Shown here one piece after another: positions 11,105-22,199 of a stretch of 35,731 nt of DNA (the stretch's first letter is position 1; each line of letters starts with the position of its first letter). A model generated the notes under the pieces. It was not told the DNA's origin and made no database searches. It saw only the letters and a list, made by a program, of their open reading frames with translations. The translations under genes were made by a program, and so were the position numbers. Source of the stretch: Haplomitrium mnioides (lineage: Eukaryota > Marchantiophyta > Haplomitriopsida > Calobryales); assembly GCA_049999725.1 (NCBI GenBank), contig JBNGIS010017749.1, positions 1 to 35,731 of the forward strand, written 5' to 3'.

Positions 11105-11385
11105 ATTATTGGTGAGCATTCTTTGCACTAAAAGCTCAACAAAATCTTCATCCAATCACTTAATTTGGAATGGCTCCTAGTTATCCATTCCAAATTTTGG
11201 CAAGTTCATGTTCTCTAGCCGGATTGTAATATTTTCCTCCCACACTCTGCACCGCTGAATTGCAGACTCCCTGATTTTATTATTTGTCTTCCTCAAACAA
11301 TGTTTGAAGATCAACCTTCTCCCTCTCCTGAAATGTCTTGAGACCTTTGTGCACTTGCCTTTTTGCTCTTGATGATGGCAGCTAC
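11105..11385 (-). pseudogene. Gene X copy 2, C-terminal part cut off by the LTR element
   Basis: This is homologous to 1-250 and reads leftward. It includes NNKIRESAIQRCRVWEE, matching NKIRESAIERCRVQEE of copy 1, and LENMNLPKFGMDN, followed by a TAG at 11177-11179 that copy 1 shares at 94-96. The adjoining upstream coding part lies at 22195 and beyond. The two halves are separated by the insertion at 11386-22194, with GCTAC duplicated on both sides. There is also a frameshift relative to copy 1 near 11285. Confidence 0.65.
11381..11385. repeat. Target-site duplication, left copy
   Basis: GCTAC immediately precedes the left LTR end and is repeated exactly at 22195-22199, right after the right LTR end. 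Five bases is the usual length for LTR retrotransposon integration. Confidence 0.85.
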
Positions 11386-12542
11386 TATCATGCCCTTTCA
11401 TCCTTCATTAACCTCCAATCGATGCTATTTCAGAGGAAAGAGGGGACAAAGAATAACCAAACTCTTTAATGAGACAGCCCCAGCACCTTCATTAGTGAAT
11501 TCAGGTCTTAACAATCCTGAACTTCTCACCTTGCCTTTCCACACTACTCTCAACCTACCCAAACACAAGACAAACGTGTCTTCCTCTCTACCACATACAG
11601 AGCAACCACAACTCAAATGATTTTGGGGTACATCCAACACTGTGCTTGATGTAAATCTTGATTGCAGATATTCAATGTCACCTCCTATGAATAGGAGTAT
11701 AGGCAATTATTACACAGTAATGAACTTGTAGCATTCTTCTACATGTTGCATCCTAACACCACCAAGGCTAAACACTCCTCCAAGTATTGAACTATCAACA
11801 GGGCCAGCTACTCCTGCACCCATACATAGTAAAGCTATCAAATTTATCCTTCCAACAAAATAGAAATCATACCCCAAGAGTTGAACCCAACATATTGACC
11901 TTCCTAAACATGTACAGAACTATCCTCCTCTCTTCATAACTCTCCTAACATCACTATACAAACACAACAACACCAGAAACAATATTCTCCCTGCTACTCT
12001 ATCCTCACTCACACACCTTGTCCAAATAGTTTTTTAACTTCCCTTGCGAGAAGCCTTGAATTTACTTCCTCGAGCTAGGAAGAGGTCTTGTTTAACTTCC
12101 ACCTCTGGAAGACAGTTCTCTCAGCTGTTGGATCACCCACTCCACTCAAGAATTGGCTGGATCTTCCCCGCAGTGCGCAGGCACTAACGTGGCCACTCCT
12201 CTCCCTTCTCCACAAGAATTTAACACCAGCAGCACTCTTTTAGTGCTTTTGAGACTGATCTCTTGCACAAACTAAAGCTAAGACGACACCATGACCCCCC
12301 CTTAGCTACCCCTCATGAAATACAAACTGAAAGAATTCTCCTCTCCTCTAAGTGTTGGTCCACCTCTAAATGTTGGCTTGCCTTCAAATGTGAGTTCAAC
12401 ATGAGTAGTCTGAGCCTCTTGCTCAACGATTCTCAACACCTCCTTAGTCCACCTCGACCATGTGATGGCCTTCCCTCACGAGTACACCCACCTCACCAGA
12501 GGTCTCATCAGAATTCTCTCCTCTGTATCCCGCTGCTCTTTT

Positions 12543-14337
12543 TGCACAAAATTATTTGTCCTTCTAAAATCAAAGTGAGGTCCCCCATATCCCCCCGCAC
12601 GAATTTCCTCATATCTTTTGTTCTTTCCCCTCTTTGCGATTTGGATTGTTGCTGGCTTTGGATGCTGATCGGTAGAAGATTGGCGTGGATCCGCAAAGGC
12701 TTAGCGCAAATCGTAGAATGCAAACTTTAAGGCTCGACTTAATTCTGTAAGACGTTGAAGCTTGGGGCAGATCTGATGTTAATCCCAAGGGCTTGACTTA
12801 ATTTTGCAAGGCGACAAAGCTCGGTGCAGATCTGATGTGAATTCCAAGGTTCGTTCTGAAGTTGACTATCGATTCGAAGAGTACTATGGGCTCTCTTGAA
12901 GCACCACGTTTCCGTACAGGTTTGCAGACACTCCGAAAAATCCTACGGGCTCCTTTGAAGCGCCACATTTCTACAAAGGCCTACGATTCCCGCGGAATCT
13001 CTAAGATTCCCATAGAATCTCTAAGATTCCCGTAAAATCTCTAAGATCCCCGTTGATTCCCCAGATTTCAACTGCTTCTCCAAGATTCACGCTGAGGGCG
13101 CCACGTCATCCATTGTGGCGCCGCCCTGCAAAGGGGTAGGCGGACCGTCACGCTGACCGCCCATTGACCTGCTGACTTTCCCAAGGCCTTCTGCAGCTGC
13201 CACATCATCCGCAACGCCTTTTCTCTCCGAATAAGAACTACAAAATATCTTCGTTTTTTCCCCTATTGGATCGGTGATAGATCCTCTTTTCGACACTGCT
13301 TCCTCCTCCATTGGCTCTGCGCTAGATCGCCTCTTCGGCATCCGTGGTTCTCCTCTAGTCGGATCTGCGATTCGTCATCCTTTCAGCTGATCCCTTCTTG
13401 CTTCTTCTTGTCAAACCTTTGATAGATCTAGCAAACCTTTGCACAAAATTATTTGTCCTTCTAACATCAAAGTGAGGTCCCCCATATCCCCCCGCACGAA
13501 TTTCCTCATGCCTTTTGTTCTTTCCCCTCTTTGCGATTTGGATTGTTGCTGGCTTTGGATGCTGATCGGTGGAAGATTGGCATGGATCCGCAAAGGTTTA
13601 GCGCAAACCGTAGAATGCAAACTCCAAGGCTCGGCTTTATTCTTTAAGGCGATGAAGCTTGGGGCAGATCTATTGTTAATCCCAAGGGCTTGGCTTAATT
13701 CTGCAAGGCAACAAAGCTCGGCGCAGATCTGATGTGAATTCCAAGGTTCGTTCCAAAGTTGACTATCGATTCGAAGAGTACTACGGGCTCCTTTGAAGCA
13801 CCATGTTTCCACGCAGGTCTGCAAACACTCCGAAGAATCCTACGGGCTCTTTTGAAGCACCATGTTTCCACAAAGGTCTAAGATTCCCGCGGAATCTCTA
13901 AGATTCTCGTAGAATCTCTAAGATGTCCGTAAAATCTCTAAGATCCCCGCTGATTCCCCATATTTCAACTGCTTCTCCAAGATTCACGCTGAGGGCGCCA
14001 CATAATCCGTTGTGGCGCCATCCGACGTTGCCCTGCAAAGGGGTAGGCGGACTGTCACGCTGACCGCCCATTGACCTACTGACTTTCCCAAGGCCTTCCG
14101 CAACTGCCACATCATCCGCAACACCTTTTCTCTCCGAATAAGAACTACAAAATATCTTCGTTTTTGCCCTTATTGGATCGGTGATAGATCCTCTTTTCGA
14201 CACTGCTTCCTCCTCCATTGGCTCTGCGCTAGATCGCCTCTTCGGCATCCGTGGTTCTCCTCTAGTCGGATCTGCAATTTGTCATCCTTTCAGTTGATCC
14301 CTTCTTGCTTCTTCTTGTCAAACCTTTGATAGATCAC
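12543..14337 (-). repeat. Tandem duplication of about 0.9 kb within the 3' LTR
   Basis: The sequence starting GCACAAAATTATTTGTCC at 12544 starts again at 13441, an offset of 897 bp. The end of the unit (CAAACCTTTGATAGATC) occurs at 13412 and about 14319; the larger offset there reflects about 10 bases (CATCCGACGT region, near 14019) missing from the first copy. The 5' LTR has one copy (about 19167-20046). CAAACCTTT lies at the junction, so a microhomology or unequal-exchange event after insertion is plausible. Confidence 0.9.
12729..13050. repeat. Layered short tandem repeats inside the LTR
   Basis: Three kinds of tandem unit follow each other. Two units of about 60 bp contain GGGGCAGATCTGATGTTAAT or a variant (12729-12850). 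Two units of about 55 bp contain CTCCTTTGAAGCGCCAC or a variant (12877-12986). At least three 20-bp units have the form GATTCCCGCGGAATCTCTAA (12985-13044). The series recurs in the second copy (to about 13960) and in the 5' LTR (about 19340-19695). Confidence 0.75.
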
Positions 14338-14830
14338 CGTTTCAACTCTGCTTGCTTCTCCTTGGACCGTTGATAAATCTCTGTTTCAGCACTCTTTCTT
14401 CCTATAATAGAGTTGTGTTATATCTTTGTTTCGGCAACCCTTGTTCTCCTCCCAACAGATCATTGTCAAGTGGTCTCTCCACTTAGGGAGGTCAATCAGA
14501 TATCTATTAAGTGGGGTTCTCCCCATCGTAAGGCGAATCGGACCCCCTTAAGTGGGCTCCCCTTGTTCCTTCTATGGCCAAATTGTTGATTTATCACCCT
14601 TTCGGCATCTTCGTTCCTTTTCTCTAACCGAACCTTCAATATATCACTGTTTTGACACCTTCTATCCCTCCTCTAGTCGGACCTTCGATTGATTGCCCTT
14701 TAGGCATCTTGTTCTTCCTCTAATGGATCATTGATAAGTGGTTGTTTCGGCACATTTTTCCCTTTCTTGTCGGACCGTCGATAGGTCACTATTTCGGCGC
14801 CTTGTTCTTCATGTGAAACATCGTCTTATC
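14165..14830. repeat. Minisatellite of about 46 bp in the 3' LTR
   Basis: A degenerate unit built from a TCGGACC-like start, GATAGATCACT, TTTCGGCA and TTCTTCCTCTAG repeats about ten times, interrupted by segments around CTTAAGTGGGCTCCCC. The first 0.9-kb copy includes the beginning of the same array (13240-13430). Confidence 0.75.
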
Positions 14831-16004
14831 TTCATTTCGGATTCCTCTTCTTCTCTACATCAAACTCTTCCTTCTCGATAATTCCTTTAGTCTTCTTCCT
14901 AGTTAACTTGTTGACAAGCTTGTTGTAAGAACACCACATGCCAGAGCTCCTTTAATTGACTCATGAAAAAGTTTGATGTAAGAACGATAGACTCCACAGA
15001 TCCATTTCGAACTTTCTAAAGACGTCCGATTCGAATTTTCAAAATCACCTTCCTCTCGTCCGAATCTTCGACATGTCACCCTTTCAGTCGATTAATCATT
15101 ATCCTACTTTGGATCCCTCTTAGCAAGGCTCCCCACATCGGAAGCTCAAACGTAACCCTCTTAACCGGTCCTCTCCACATCGGAAGACGAATCGGAACCA
15201 ACTTAAGTGGGCTCCCTGCTTTGGAAGGCTAGTTTCCGCTCCGTTCTTCGGATCGGACACCACAGACATCGGACCTCGACTCTTCGCAGATCACTTGTTA
15301 TTTAATCTGATCATTTGTCGTTTCACTCATTCTCATTTGATTCTTCATTTTCTTCCTTTCAAACCAATCCACGAGTCGATCATTCGCTGCAGCTCCTCTC
15401 CATTTGATCGCACAACAGGGATTCTTCTTCCCATGCAGCTCGATCGTTCATCATCTCTTTAGCACAATCTGCAACCTTTGTTTTAGATCAGGTAACCTTC
15501 TTTTTTGTCGTTCAATTCCCAAACAAGACGCAGCACTGCCTCACTCATTTGACACCAGCATTTTGACTTCGCATAGTAGCATTCTTTATCCGCTCGCTTC
15601 ATCACTGGGCCCTCTATTCCTTGCAGAGGCGTTTCTTCACAACTAGAGTCACCAGATACGCCAACAAGATATTGTTTCCAAACGCCCACCAACTCAACCC
15701 ATACAGCAAGGCTTTACATCCGATTCTCCCCTCTTACAATTCATGCCCTCAATTTCTGTGATAAAATTCCATGGAAAAATCCCCCTTTCAACTTTAGATT
15801 TCTGTGCTTCACAGTCCTCGCAATTCAATCCCTTCTTTGGCATGTACCCGATCAATCTCTCCCTCGCAATTTGATCCCCTGCTGCGCATTCAATCCCGTT
15901 CTTGGCCTGCACATGGTCAATCTCTCTCTCGCCGCACAGCTGTTTGCTCATCGAACGTCAGCTCAGGAGATATCCCATAAGTCCTTCTCCAGAAGGCACA
16001 TGCA

Positions 16005-16013
16005 CTATATAAG
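16005..16013 (-). promoter_or_regulatory. TATA-like box of the 3' LTR
   Basis: On the minus strand this reads CTTATATAG, about 320 bases inside the LTR start at 16334. The same element position in the 5' LTR has the same box. In the 3' LTR it would drive transcription outward into the X copy 2 fragment. Confidence 0.5.
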
Positions 16014-16334
16014 CCTCTCACTCCTCTCTTCTTTCGAGAGGCAACTCCCTAGAGGGGTGTATGACCATCGCATATCCTTACTTTGCCCCTGGATGGACCT
16101 AGTTCAGGGCTTACCCTTCCCCAAGGCACGTTGTCCTCCGAGCTAGATAGTTAGTTAGATACAGGGTTAGTGGGCTTGGCTTGGCCCCCGACAAATAGGG
16201 TAGTTTTATTACTTTTTATATTTTTATTTCAATCCTTTTATTTTTCCTTACTCCTAAGCATGTCTAGAGTCCTTTTGTTGTTCATTGGACCTTGTTGAAA
16301 TTTTTGCATGAAGTACCTTCAAAGCCGGTTGACA

Positions 16335-16347
16335 TTACTCCCCTTTC
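16335..16347 (-). other. Polypurine tract
   Basis: On the minus strand GAAAGGGGAGTAA directly precedes the 3' LTR start TGTCAACC. This is the expected position for plus-strand DNA priming in an LTR retrotransposon. Confidence 0.8.
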
Positions 16348-16574
16348 AATTGTAAAGTGACCTCGCGAACACTTTCTTCCGCTCCGTTCTGCTAGTTGGC
16401 CATCTAGAGGTGAACTCATGCAACAAAACTAACACCGACTAGAAAGAAATTACCGAAAAACACACACACCCTTGTACATAGTCAAAGCTTCAAATTCTTC
16501 CCTGGGTCCCACACAAAAGTTAAGTCCCAAATTTTTTGATCAGGATGGACATCCGATCTGCACAACAACGTAGC

Positions 16575-17988
16575 TCACTGCTTTTCCTTCCTCCTTATCA
16601 GACCACTTTGTTGGCCTTCCTCTCCTAGTCTTGGGGTACTCGCACAACACACACTCATGGAACAAATGACAAAACAAGAACAAACAAAGGTACTATACAC
16701 ATGGCCTATAAGAATACAACTATATACAACATTGGTTGTAGTTGGGTTGCCTGCTACATTTTCTTCCATGATGGCAAGATTATTGGGTTTGCTCAAGGTT
16801 AGGTCCTTCTTTGGCTCGAGATGAGGTTTAACTTCCGATAACTTCTGGTCCTCTTTGCTGCAATCTTCCATCTTGGATGACCTCTCCTCCTTCATTTGAT
16901 GGAGTTCAAACTCTAATAGGTACAGCGTGGTCCACTCCCTTTTTGCTTCTGGTTTGGGGCTTGACCAATTTTGGTCCTCCTCTAGAGCTTGATGAGGTTT
17001 GGAGGTGCACTCCCTTGTTAAATCTGATCCTGTCCTCCCATTGCTCCCCGACATTTTTGCGGATTCCCTCCCTTCCGGTTCTGCTTCTTCTACTTTAGCT
17101 TGAATGATGTATGGAGTAGGTGTTTGCACCTCTCCTATAAATTCTTCCAACTCTTTGACCACAGTCTTCTCCTTGGTTGCCTCCAAAGCCTCCCGTAGTT
17201 CTCCCACATCTTCCTGTTGCATCGGATAGAACCATGAGGAGTTTTCCCTTTCGTAGTCAGAATCATTGAGGAATGGCAACACTTGAGTCACATACTTTTT
17301 GGCCTTTTGCCCTTTCTTGTGCTTGCCCTTCTTGTGAGGCTTGGATCCTGATTTGGCTACCAACCGATAACAATCCTTTGAGGTAGAGGTTTCCTCCTTT
17401 ATCATGACTGCTTCCTCCTCTTCATACTAGGAATGTATGGAAATTGGATACTCATACTTTTGCCCCCATGGTTCCGAGCAGTTGGCCGAAACATGCCTAG
17501 GCTTACCACAATTCCAACACACCATAACTATCATTTTCATGGGTCTGGTTGCGACCCACCTATCTGGTTGTTCAGCTTGGGAAGTACATGCCCCCTTCTC
17601 TAGATTTGGCTTGATGCTCGCAAGGAGGGCCTGCATTACCTTTATCTTTGAGCTCAATTATGCTATGTGAGCTCCCCTTCCCTTGGCAGCCTTTCTGATC
17701 CTTTGCTTCTTTCTTTGCTTCTTCCTCCTCGACGATCCCTGATCATCAGAGCTGCTGCTATCAGACTCACTTTCACTTTCCCAGGTGGATGCAGAGCTCT
17801 CCTTTGTTTCCTCATTGCTAATTGAATTATCTAAAGGGTATTCCAACATATACTTAGCCCGTCTTTTCCTTCGTGCATGGTAATGGCCTATTTCCTCAAT
17901 GGAGAGGAAAACTTTACTATTTGGAAAGATGATAACTTGGTCCCGGATTGGTCTTAGGTTTTTGCAAACCTTTGCCCTCCTTCTAGCG
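16575..17988 (-). pseudogene. Gag-like protein with a CCHC zinc knuckle, two in-frame stops
   Basis: One minus-strand frame runs from next to the PBS to 16575 with only two stops (17658-17660 and 17427-17429). The first in-frame ATG is at 17849; the frame is open upstream of it for about 45 codons. In order there are a basic region, an acidic/serine-rich stretch with SESESDSSSSDD, a basic RRKKQRKKQR cluster, and a single zinc knuckle CWNCGKPRHVSANC (about 17535-17490) of the CX2CX4HX4C type that binds retroviral-type RNA. A long Glu/Lys-rich tail follows. The usual gag capsid core is not recognisable and there is no pol. Only two stops in about 470 codons is mild decay compared with other elements here. 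The C-terminal hydrophobic stretch (VYSCILIGHVYSTFVCSCF) may be a membrane-like or simply noncoding read-through segment. Confidence 0.7.
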
Positions 17989-17991
17989 CCA
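17975..17991 (-). other. Primer binding site
   Basis: On the minus strand, ten bases after the 5' LTR end, the sequence TGGCGCTAGAAGGAGGG begins with TGG, complementary to a tRNA 3' CCA. Position and start fit a PBS. I cannot assign the tRNA without a tRNA set. Confidence 0.65.
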
Positions 17992-19869
17992 AAACAATCT
18001 TTGTCACGCCCCTTCTTCCTTTATTAACCTCCAATTGATGCTATTTCAAAAGAAAGGGGGGACAAAGAATAACTGGGCTCTTTAATGAGACAACCTCAGC
18101 ACCTTCATTAGTGAATTCAGGTCTTAACAATCTTGAACTTCTCACCTTGCCTTTCCACACTACTCTCAACCTGCTCAAACACAAGACAAACGTGTCTTCC
18201 TCTCTACCACATACAGAGCAATCACAACTCAAATGATTTTGGGGTACATCCAACACTGTGCTTGATGTAAATCTTGATTGTAGATATTCAATGTCACCTC
18301 CTATGAATAGCAGTATATGCAATTATGACACAGTAATGAACTTGCAACATTCTTCTATATGCTGCATCCTAACACCACCAAGGCTAAACACTCCTCCAAG
18401 TACTGAATTATCAACAAGGCCAGCTACTCTATCACCCATACACAGTAAAGCTATCAAATTTATCCTTCCAACAAAATAGAAATCATACCCCTAGAGTTGA
18501 ACCCAACATATTGACCTTCCTAAACATGTACAGAACTATCCTCCTCTCTTCCTAACTCTCCTAACATCACTATGCAAACACAACAACACTAGAAACAGTA
18601 TTCTCCCTACTACTCTATCCTCACTCACACACCTTGTCCAGATAGTTTTTTAACTTTCCTTACGAGATGCCCTGAATTTACTTCCTCGAGCTAGGAAGAG
18701 GTCTTGTTTAACTTCCACCTCTGGAAGACAGTTCTCTCAGCTGTTGGATCACCCACTCCACTCGAGAATTGGCTGGATCTTCCCCGCAGTGTGAAGGCAC
18801 TAACGTGGCCACTCCTCTCCCTTCTCCACAAGAATTTAATACGAGCAGCACTCTCATAGTGCTTCTGGGACTGATCTGTTGCACAAACTAAAGCTGAGAT
18901 GACACCAAGACCCCCCTTGGCTGCCCCTCACAAAATACAAACTGAAAGAATTCTCCTCTCCTCTAAGTGTTGGTCCACCTCCAAATATTGGTCTGCCTTT
19001 AAATGTGAGTTCAACATAAGTAGTCTGAGCCTCTAGAGCCTCTTGCTCAACAATTCTCAACACCTCCTTAGTCCACCTCCACCCTGTGATGGCCTTCCCT
19101 CACGAGTGCACCCACCTCACCAGAGGTCTCACCAGAATTCTCTCCTCTATATCCCGCTGCTCTCTTTGCACAAAATTATCCGTCTTTCTAACATCAAATT
19201 GAGGTCCCCCATATCCCCTTGCGCGAATTTCCTCATGCCTTTTGTTTTTTCCCTCTTTGCGATTTGGATTGTTGCTGGCTTTGGATGCTGATCGGTGGAA
19301 GATTGGCGTGGATCCGCAAAGGTTTAGCGCAGACCGTAGAATGCAAACTCCACGGCTCGGCTTAATTCTGCAAGGCGATGAAGCTTGGCGCAGATTAGAT
19401 GTTAATTCCAAGGGCTTGGCTTAATTATTCTGCAAGGCGACAAAGCTCGGTGTAGATCTGATGTGAATTCCGAGGTTTGTTCCAAAGTTGACTATCAATT
19501 CAAAGAGCTCTACGGGCTCCCTCGAAGCACCACGTTTCCATGGAGGTCTACGGGCACTCCAAAGAATCCTACGGGCTCCCTTGAAGCGCCACGTTTCTGC
19601 AGAGGTCCAAGATTTCCACAGAATCTCTAAGATTCCCACATAATCTCTAAGATCCCCGTTGATTCTCCAGATTCCCGCTAATTCTCCAAGATTCACGCTG
19701 AGGGCGCCACGTATTCCGTTGTGGCACCATCTGACGCCGCCCCGCAAAGGGGTAGGCAAACCGTCACGCGGACCACCTGTTGACCCGTTGACTTTCCCAA
19801 GGCCTTCCGCAGCTACCACATCATCCGCAACGCCTTTTCTCTCTGAATAAGAACTACAAAAGATCTCCG

Positions 19870-20500
19870 TTTTTGCCCCTGTTGGATCGGTGATAGATCC
19901 TCTTTTCGGCAATGCTTTCTCCTCCATTGGTTCTATGCTAGATCGCCTCTTCAGCATACTTGGTTCTCCTCTGGTCAGATCTGCAATTTGTCATCCTTTC
20001 GGCTGATCCCTTCTTGCTTCTTCTTGTTGAACCTTTGATAGATCATCGTTTTAGCTTTGCTTGCTTCTCTTCAGATTGTTGATAAATCTCTATTTCAGCA
20101 CTCTTTCTTTCTATAATGGAGCTGCGCTATATCCTTGCTTTGGCAACCCTTGTTCTCCCCTCAACGGATCATTGTTAAGTGGTCTCTCCACTTAGGGAGG
20201 TCAATCAGATCCCTGTTAAGTGGGGTTTTCCCCATCATAAGGCGAATCAGACCTCCTTAAGTGGGCTCCCCTTGTTCCTTCTCTGGCTGGACTGTCGATT
20301 TATCACCCTTTCGGCATCTTTGTTCCTCTTCTAACCGGACCTTCAATATATCGCTATTTTGACACCTTCTGTCCCTCCCCTGGTCGGACCTTTGATTGAT
20401 CGCCCTTTCGGCATCTTGTTCTTCCTCTAACGGATCATTGATAAGTGGTTGTTTCGGCACATTTTTCCCTTTCTAGTCGGACCATCGATAGGTCACTATT
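19870..20500. repeat. Minisatellite of about 46 bp in the 5' LTR
   Basis: This is the counterpart of 14165-14830. It has the same GATAGATC, TTTCGGCA and TTCCTCTA words in the same order, so the array predates the insertion. Confidence 0.75.
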
Positions 20501-21689
20501 TCGATGCCTTGTTCTTTATGTGAAACATCATCTTATCTTCATTTCGGATTCCTCTTCTTCTCTACATCAGACTCTTCTTTCTCAATAATTTGCTTGATAT
20601 AGAAACCCTTAGAGGCTCCTTCTCTTCACTAAGGTGTGAATTAGCTCAATGTAAGAACAATGAAGAAGTCTTCTTCCTAGTTAACTTGTTGACAAGCTCG
20701 TTGTAAGAACACCGCACGCCATAGCTCCTTTAATTGACTCATGAAAAAGTTTGATGTAAGAACGATAGACTCCGCAGATCCATTTCAAACTTTCTGAAGA
20801 CGTCCGATTCGAATTTTCAAAATCACCTTCCTCTCATCCGAATCTTTGACATGTCACCCTTTCAGCCGATTAATCATTATCCCGCTTTGGATCCCTCTTA
20901 GCAAGGTTCCCCATATCGGAAGCTCAAACGGAACCCTCTTAACCGGTCCTCTCCACATCAGAAGACAAATCGGAACCAACTTAAGTGGGCTCCCCAATTA
21001 TGAAGGCTGGTTTCCACTCCGTTCTTCGGATCGGACGCCACAAACATCAGACCTCGACTCTTCGCATATCACTTGTTCTTTAATCCGATCGTTCATTGTT
21101 TCACTCATTCTCATTTGATTCTTCATTTTCTTCCTTTCAAACCAATCCACAAGTCGATCATTCGCTACAACTCCTCTCCATTCGATTGCACAACAGGGAT
21201 TCTTTTTCCTAGGCAGCTCGATTGTTCATCATCTCTTCAGCACAATCTACAGCCTTTGTTTTAGATTAGGTAACTTTCTTTTTTGTCGTTCAATTCCCAA
21301 ACAAGACGCAGCACTGCCTCACTTGTTTGACACCAGCATTTTGACTTCACATAGTAGCATCCTTCATCTGCTCGCTTCATCTTTGGGCCCTCTATTCCTT
21401 GCAGAGGTGTTTCTTCACAGCTAGAGTCACTAGATACGCCAGCAAGATGTTGTTTCCAAACGCCAACCAACTCAACCCACAGAGCAAGCCTTACAACTGG
21501 TTCTCCCCTCTTACAATTCATGCCCTCAATTTCTGTGATAAAATTCCATGGAAAAATCCCCCTTTCAACTTTAGATTTCCATGCTTCACAGTCCTCGCAA
21601 TTCAATCCCTTCCTTGGCTTGCACCCAATCAATCTCTCCCTCGCAATTTGATCCCCTGCTTCGCATTCAATCCAGTTCTTGGCCTGCAC

Positions 21690-21693
<4 letters not shown>

Positions 21694-21740
<47 letters not shown>

Positions 21741-21750
21741 NNNNNNNNNN

Positions 21751-21797
<47 letters not shown>
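21694..21797. repeat. CT microsatellite with an embedded 10-N gap
   Basis: An uninterrupted CT run flanks ten N at 21741-21750. The homologous place in the other LTR (about 15919-15934) has only a short CTCTCTCTC stretch. Because the two LTRs are identical at insertion, the expansion arose afterwards in this copy. Frames of Leu-Ser or Arg-Glu repeats across it are not genes. Confidence 0.95.
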
Positions 21798-21799
<2 letters not shown>

Positions 21800-21869
21800 C
21801 ACAGCTGTTTGCATGTCAAACGTCAGCTCGGGAGATATCCCATAAGTCCTTCTCTAGAAGGCACATGCA

Positions 21870-21878
21870 CTATATAAG
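21870..21878 (-). promoter_or_regulatory. TATA box of the 5' LTR
   Basis: On the minus strand this reads GCTTATATAGTGC in context, conserved with the 3' LTR copy at 16005-16013. It lies 316 bases downstream of the LTR start, a normal U3 distance. It is the best candidate promoter for the element. Confidence 0.6.
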
Positions 21879-22194
21879 CCTCTCCTCTCTTCTTTTGAGA
21901 GGCAGCCCCCTAGAGGGGTGTAAGGCCACCGCATATCCTTACTTTGCCCATGGACAGACCTAGTTCAGGGCTTACCCTTCCCCAAGGCACGTTGTCCTTA
22001 GAGTTAGATAGTTAGTTAGATACAGGGTTAGTGGGCTTGGCTTGGCCCCCAACAAATAGGGTATTTTTATTACTTTTTATATTTTTATTTCAATCCTTTT
22101 ATTTTTCCTTACTCCTAAGCATGTCTAGAGTCTTTTTGTCGTTCATTGGAAGCCCTTGTTGAAAATTTTGCATGAAGTACCTTCTAGCCCGACA

Positions 22195-22199
22195 GCTAC
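22195..22199. repeat. Target-site duplication, right copy
   Basis: GCTAC here matches 11381-11385 exactly. Confidence 0.85.

Larger units (their letters stand above)
11386..16334 (-). repeat. 3' LTR of the giant-LTR element (4.9 kb)
   Basis: It is aligned with 18002-22194 over its whole length. The outer left end has decayed from TGTCACGCCCC to TATCATGCCCT; the inner right end keeps GGTTGACA at 16327-16334. It is longer than its partner because of an 0.9-kb tandem duplication, and it lacks about 80 bases present in the other LTR near 20587-20670. All open frames inside it are unsupported by any protein similarity I can see. Confidence 0.9.
11386..22194 (-). mobile_element. Non-autonomous LTR retrotransposon with giant LTRs (LARD or TR-GAG-like)
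   Basis: The element is 10.8 kb and transcribed leftward. Its right LTR (18002-22194) is the 5' LTR and its left LTR (11386-16334) the 3' LTR. The ends read TGTC...GACA on the plus strand at 18002 and 22194. A PBS-like site lies just inside the 5' LTR and a purine-rich tract just inside the 3' LTR, and GCTAC is duplicated outside. The internal region is only 1,667 bp with a gag-like frame and no protease, reverse transcriptase or integrase. LTRs longer than 4 kb with a tiny interior fit LARD elements, and gag without pol fits the plant TR-GAG type. It would depend on a gypsy-type partner for replication. In stretches compared by eye the LTRs differ at roughly one base in 15-20, mostly transitions, so the insertion is not recent. 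Confidence 0.9.
18002..22194 (-). repeat. 5' LTR of the giant-LTR element (4.2 kb)
   Basis: The plus-strand ends are TGTCACGCCCC at 18002 and CCCGACA at 22194. It aligns along its whole length with the 3' LTR, apart from the 0.9-kb duplication there, about 80 extra bases here near 20587-20670, and the expanded CT run. With a TATA box 316 bases from its start, most of the LTR would be R and U5, which is a very long transcribed leader. Confidence 0.9.

Noticed and set aside
12263-14248. Several frames of 70 to 155 codons inside the left LTR
   Set aside because: They lie in tandem repeats, shift between the LTR copies and show no domain; the LTRs are noncoding.
19421-19957. A 178-codon minus-strand frame in the right LTR
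   Set aside because: The homologous frame is interrupted in the other LTR (13087-13341, 13898-14248) and consists of tandem repeat sequence.
21399-21963. Frames with long Leu-Ser or Arg-Glu repeats
   Set aside because: They are translations of the CT microsatellite across a 10-N gap.
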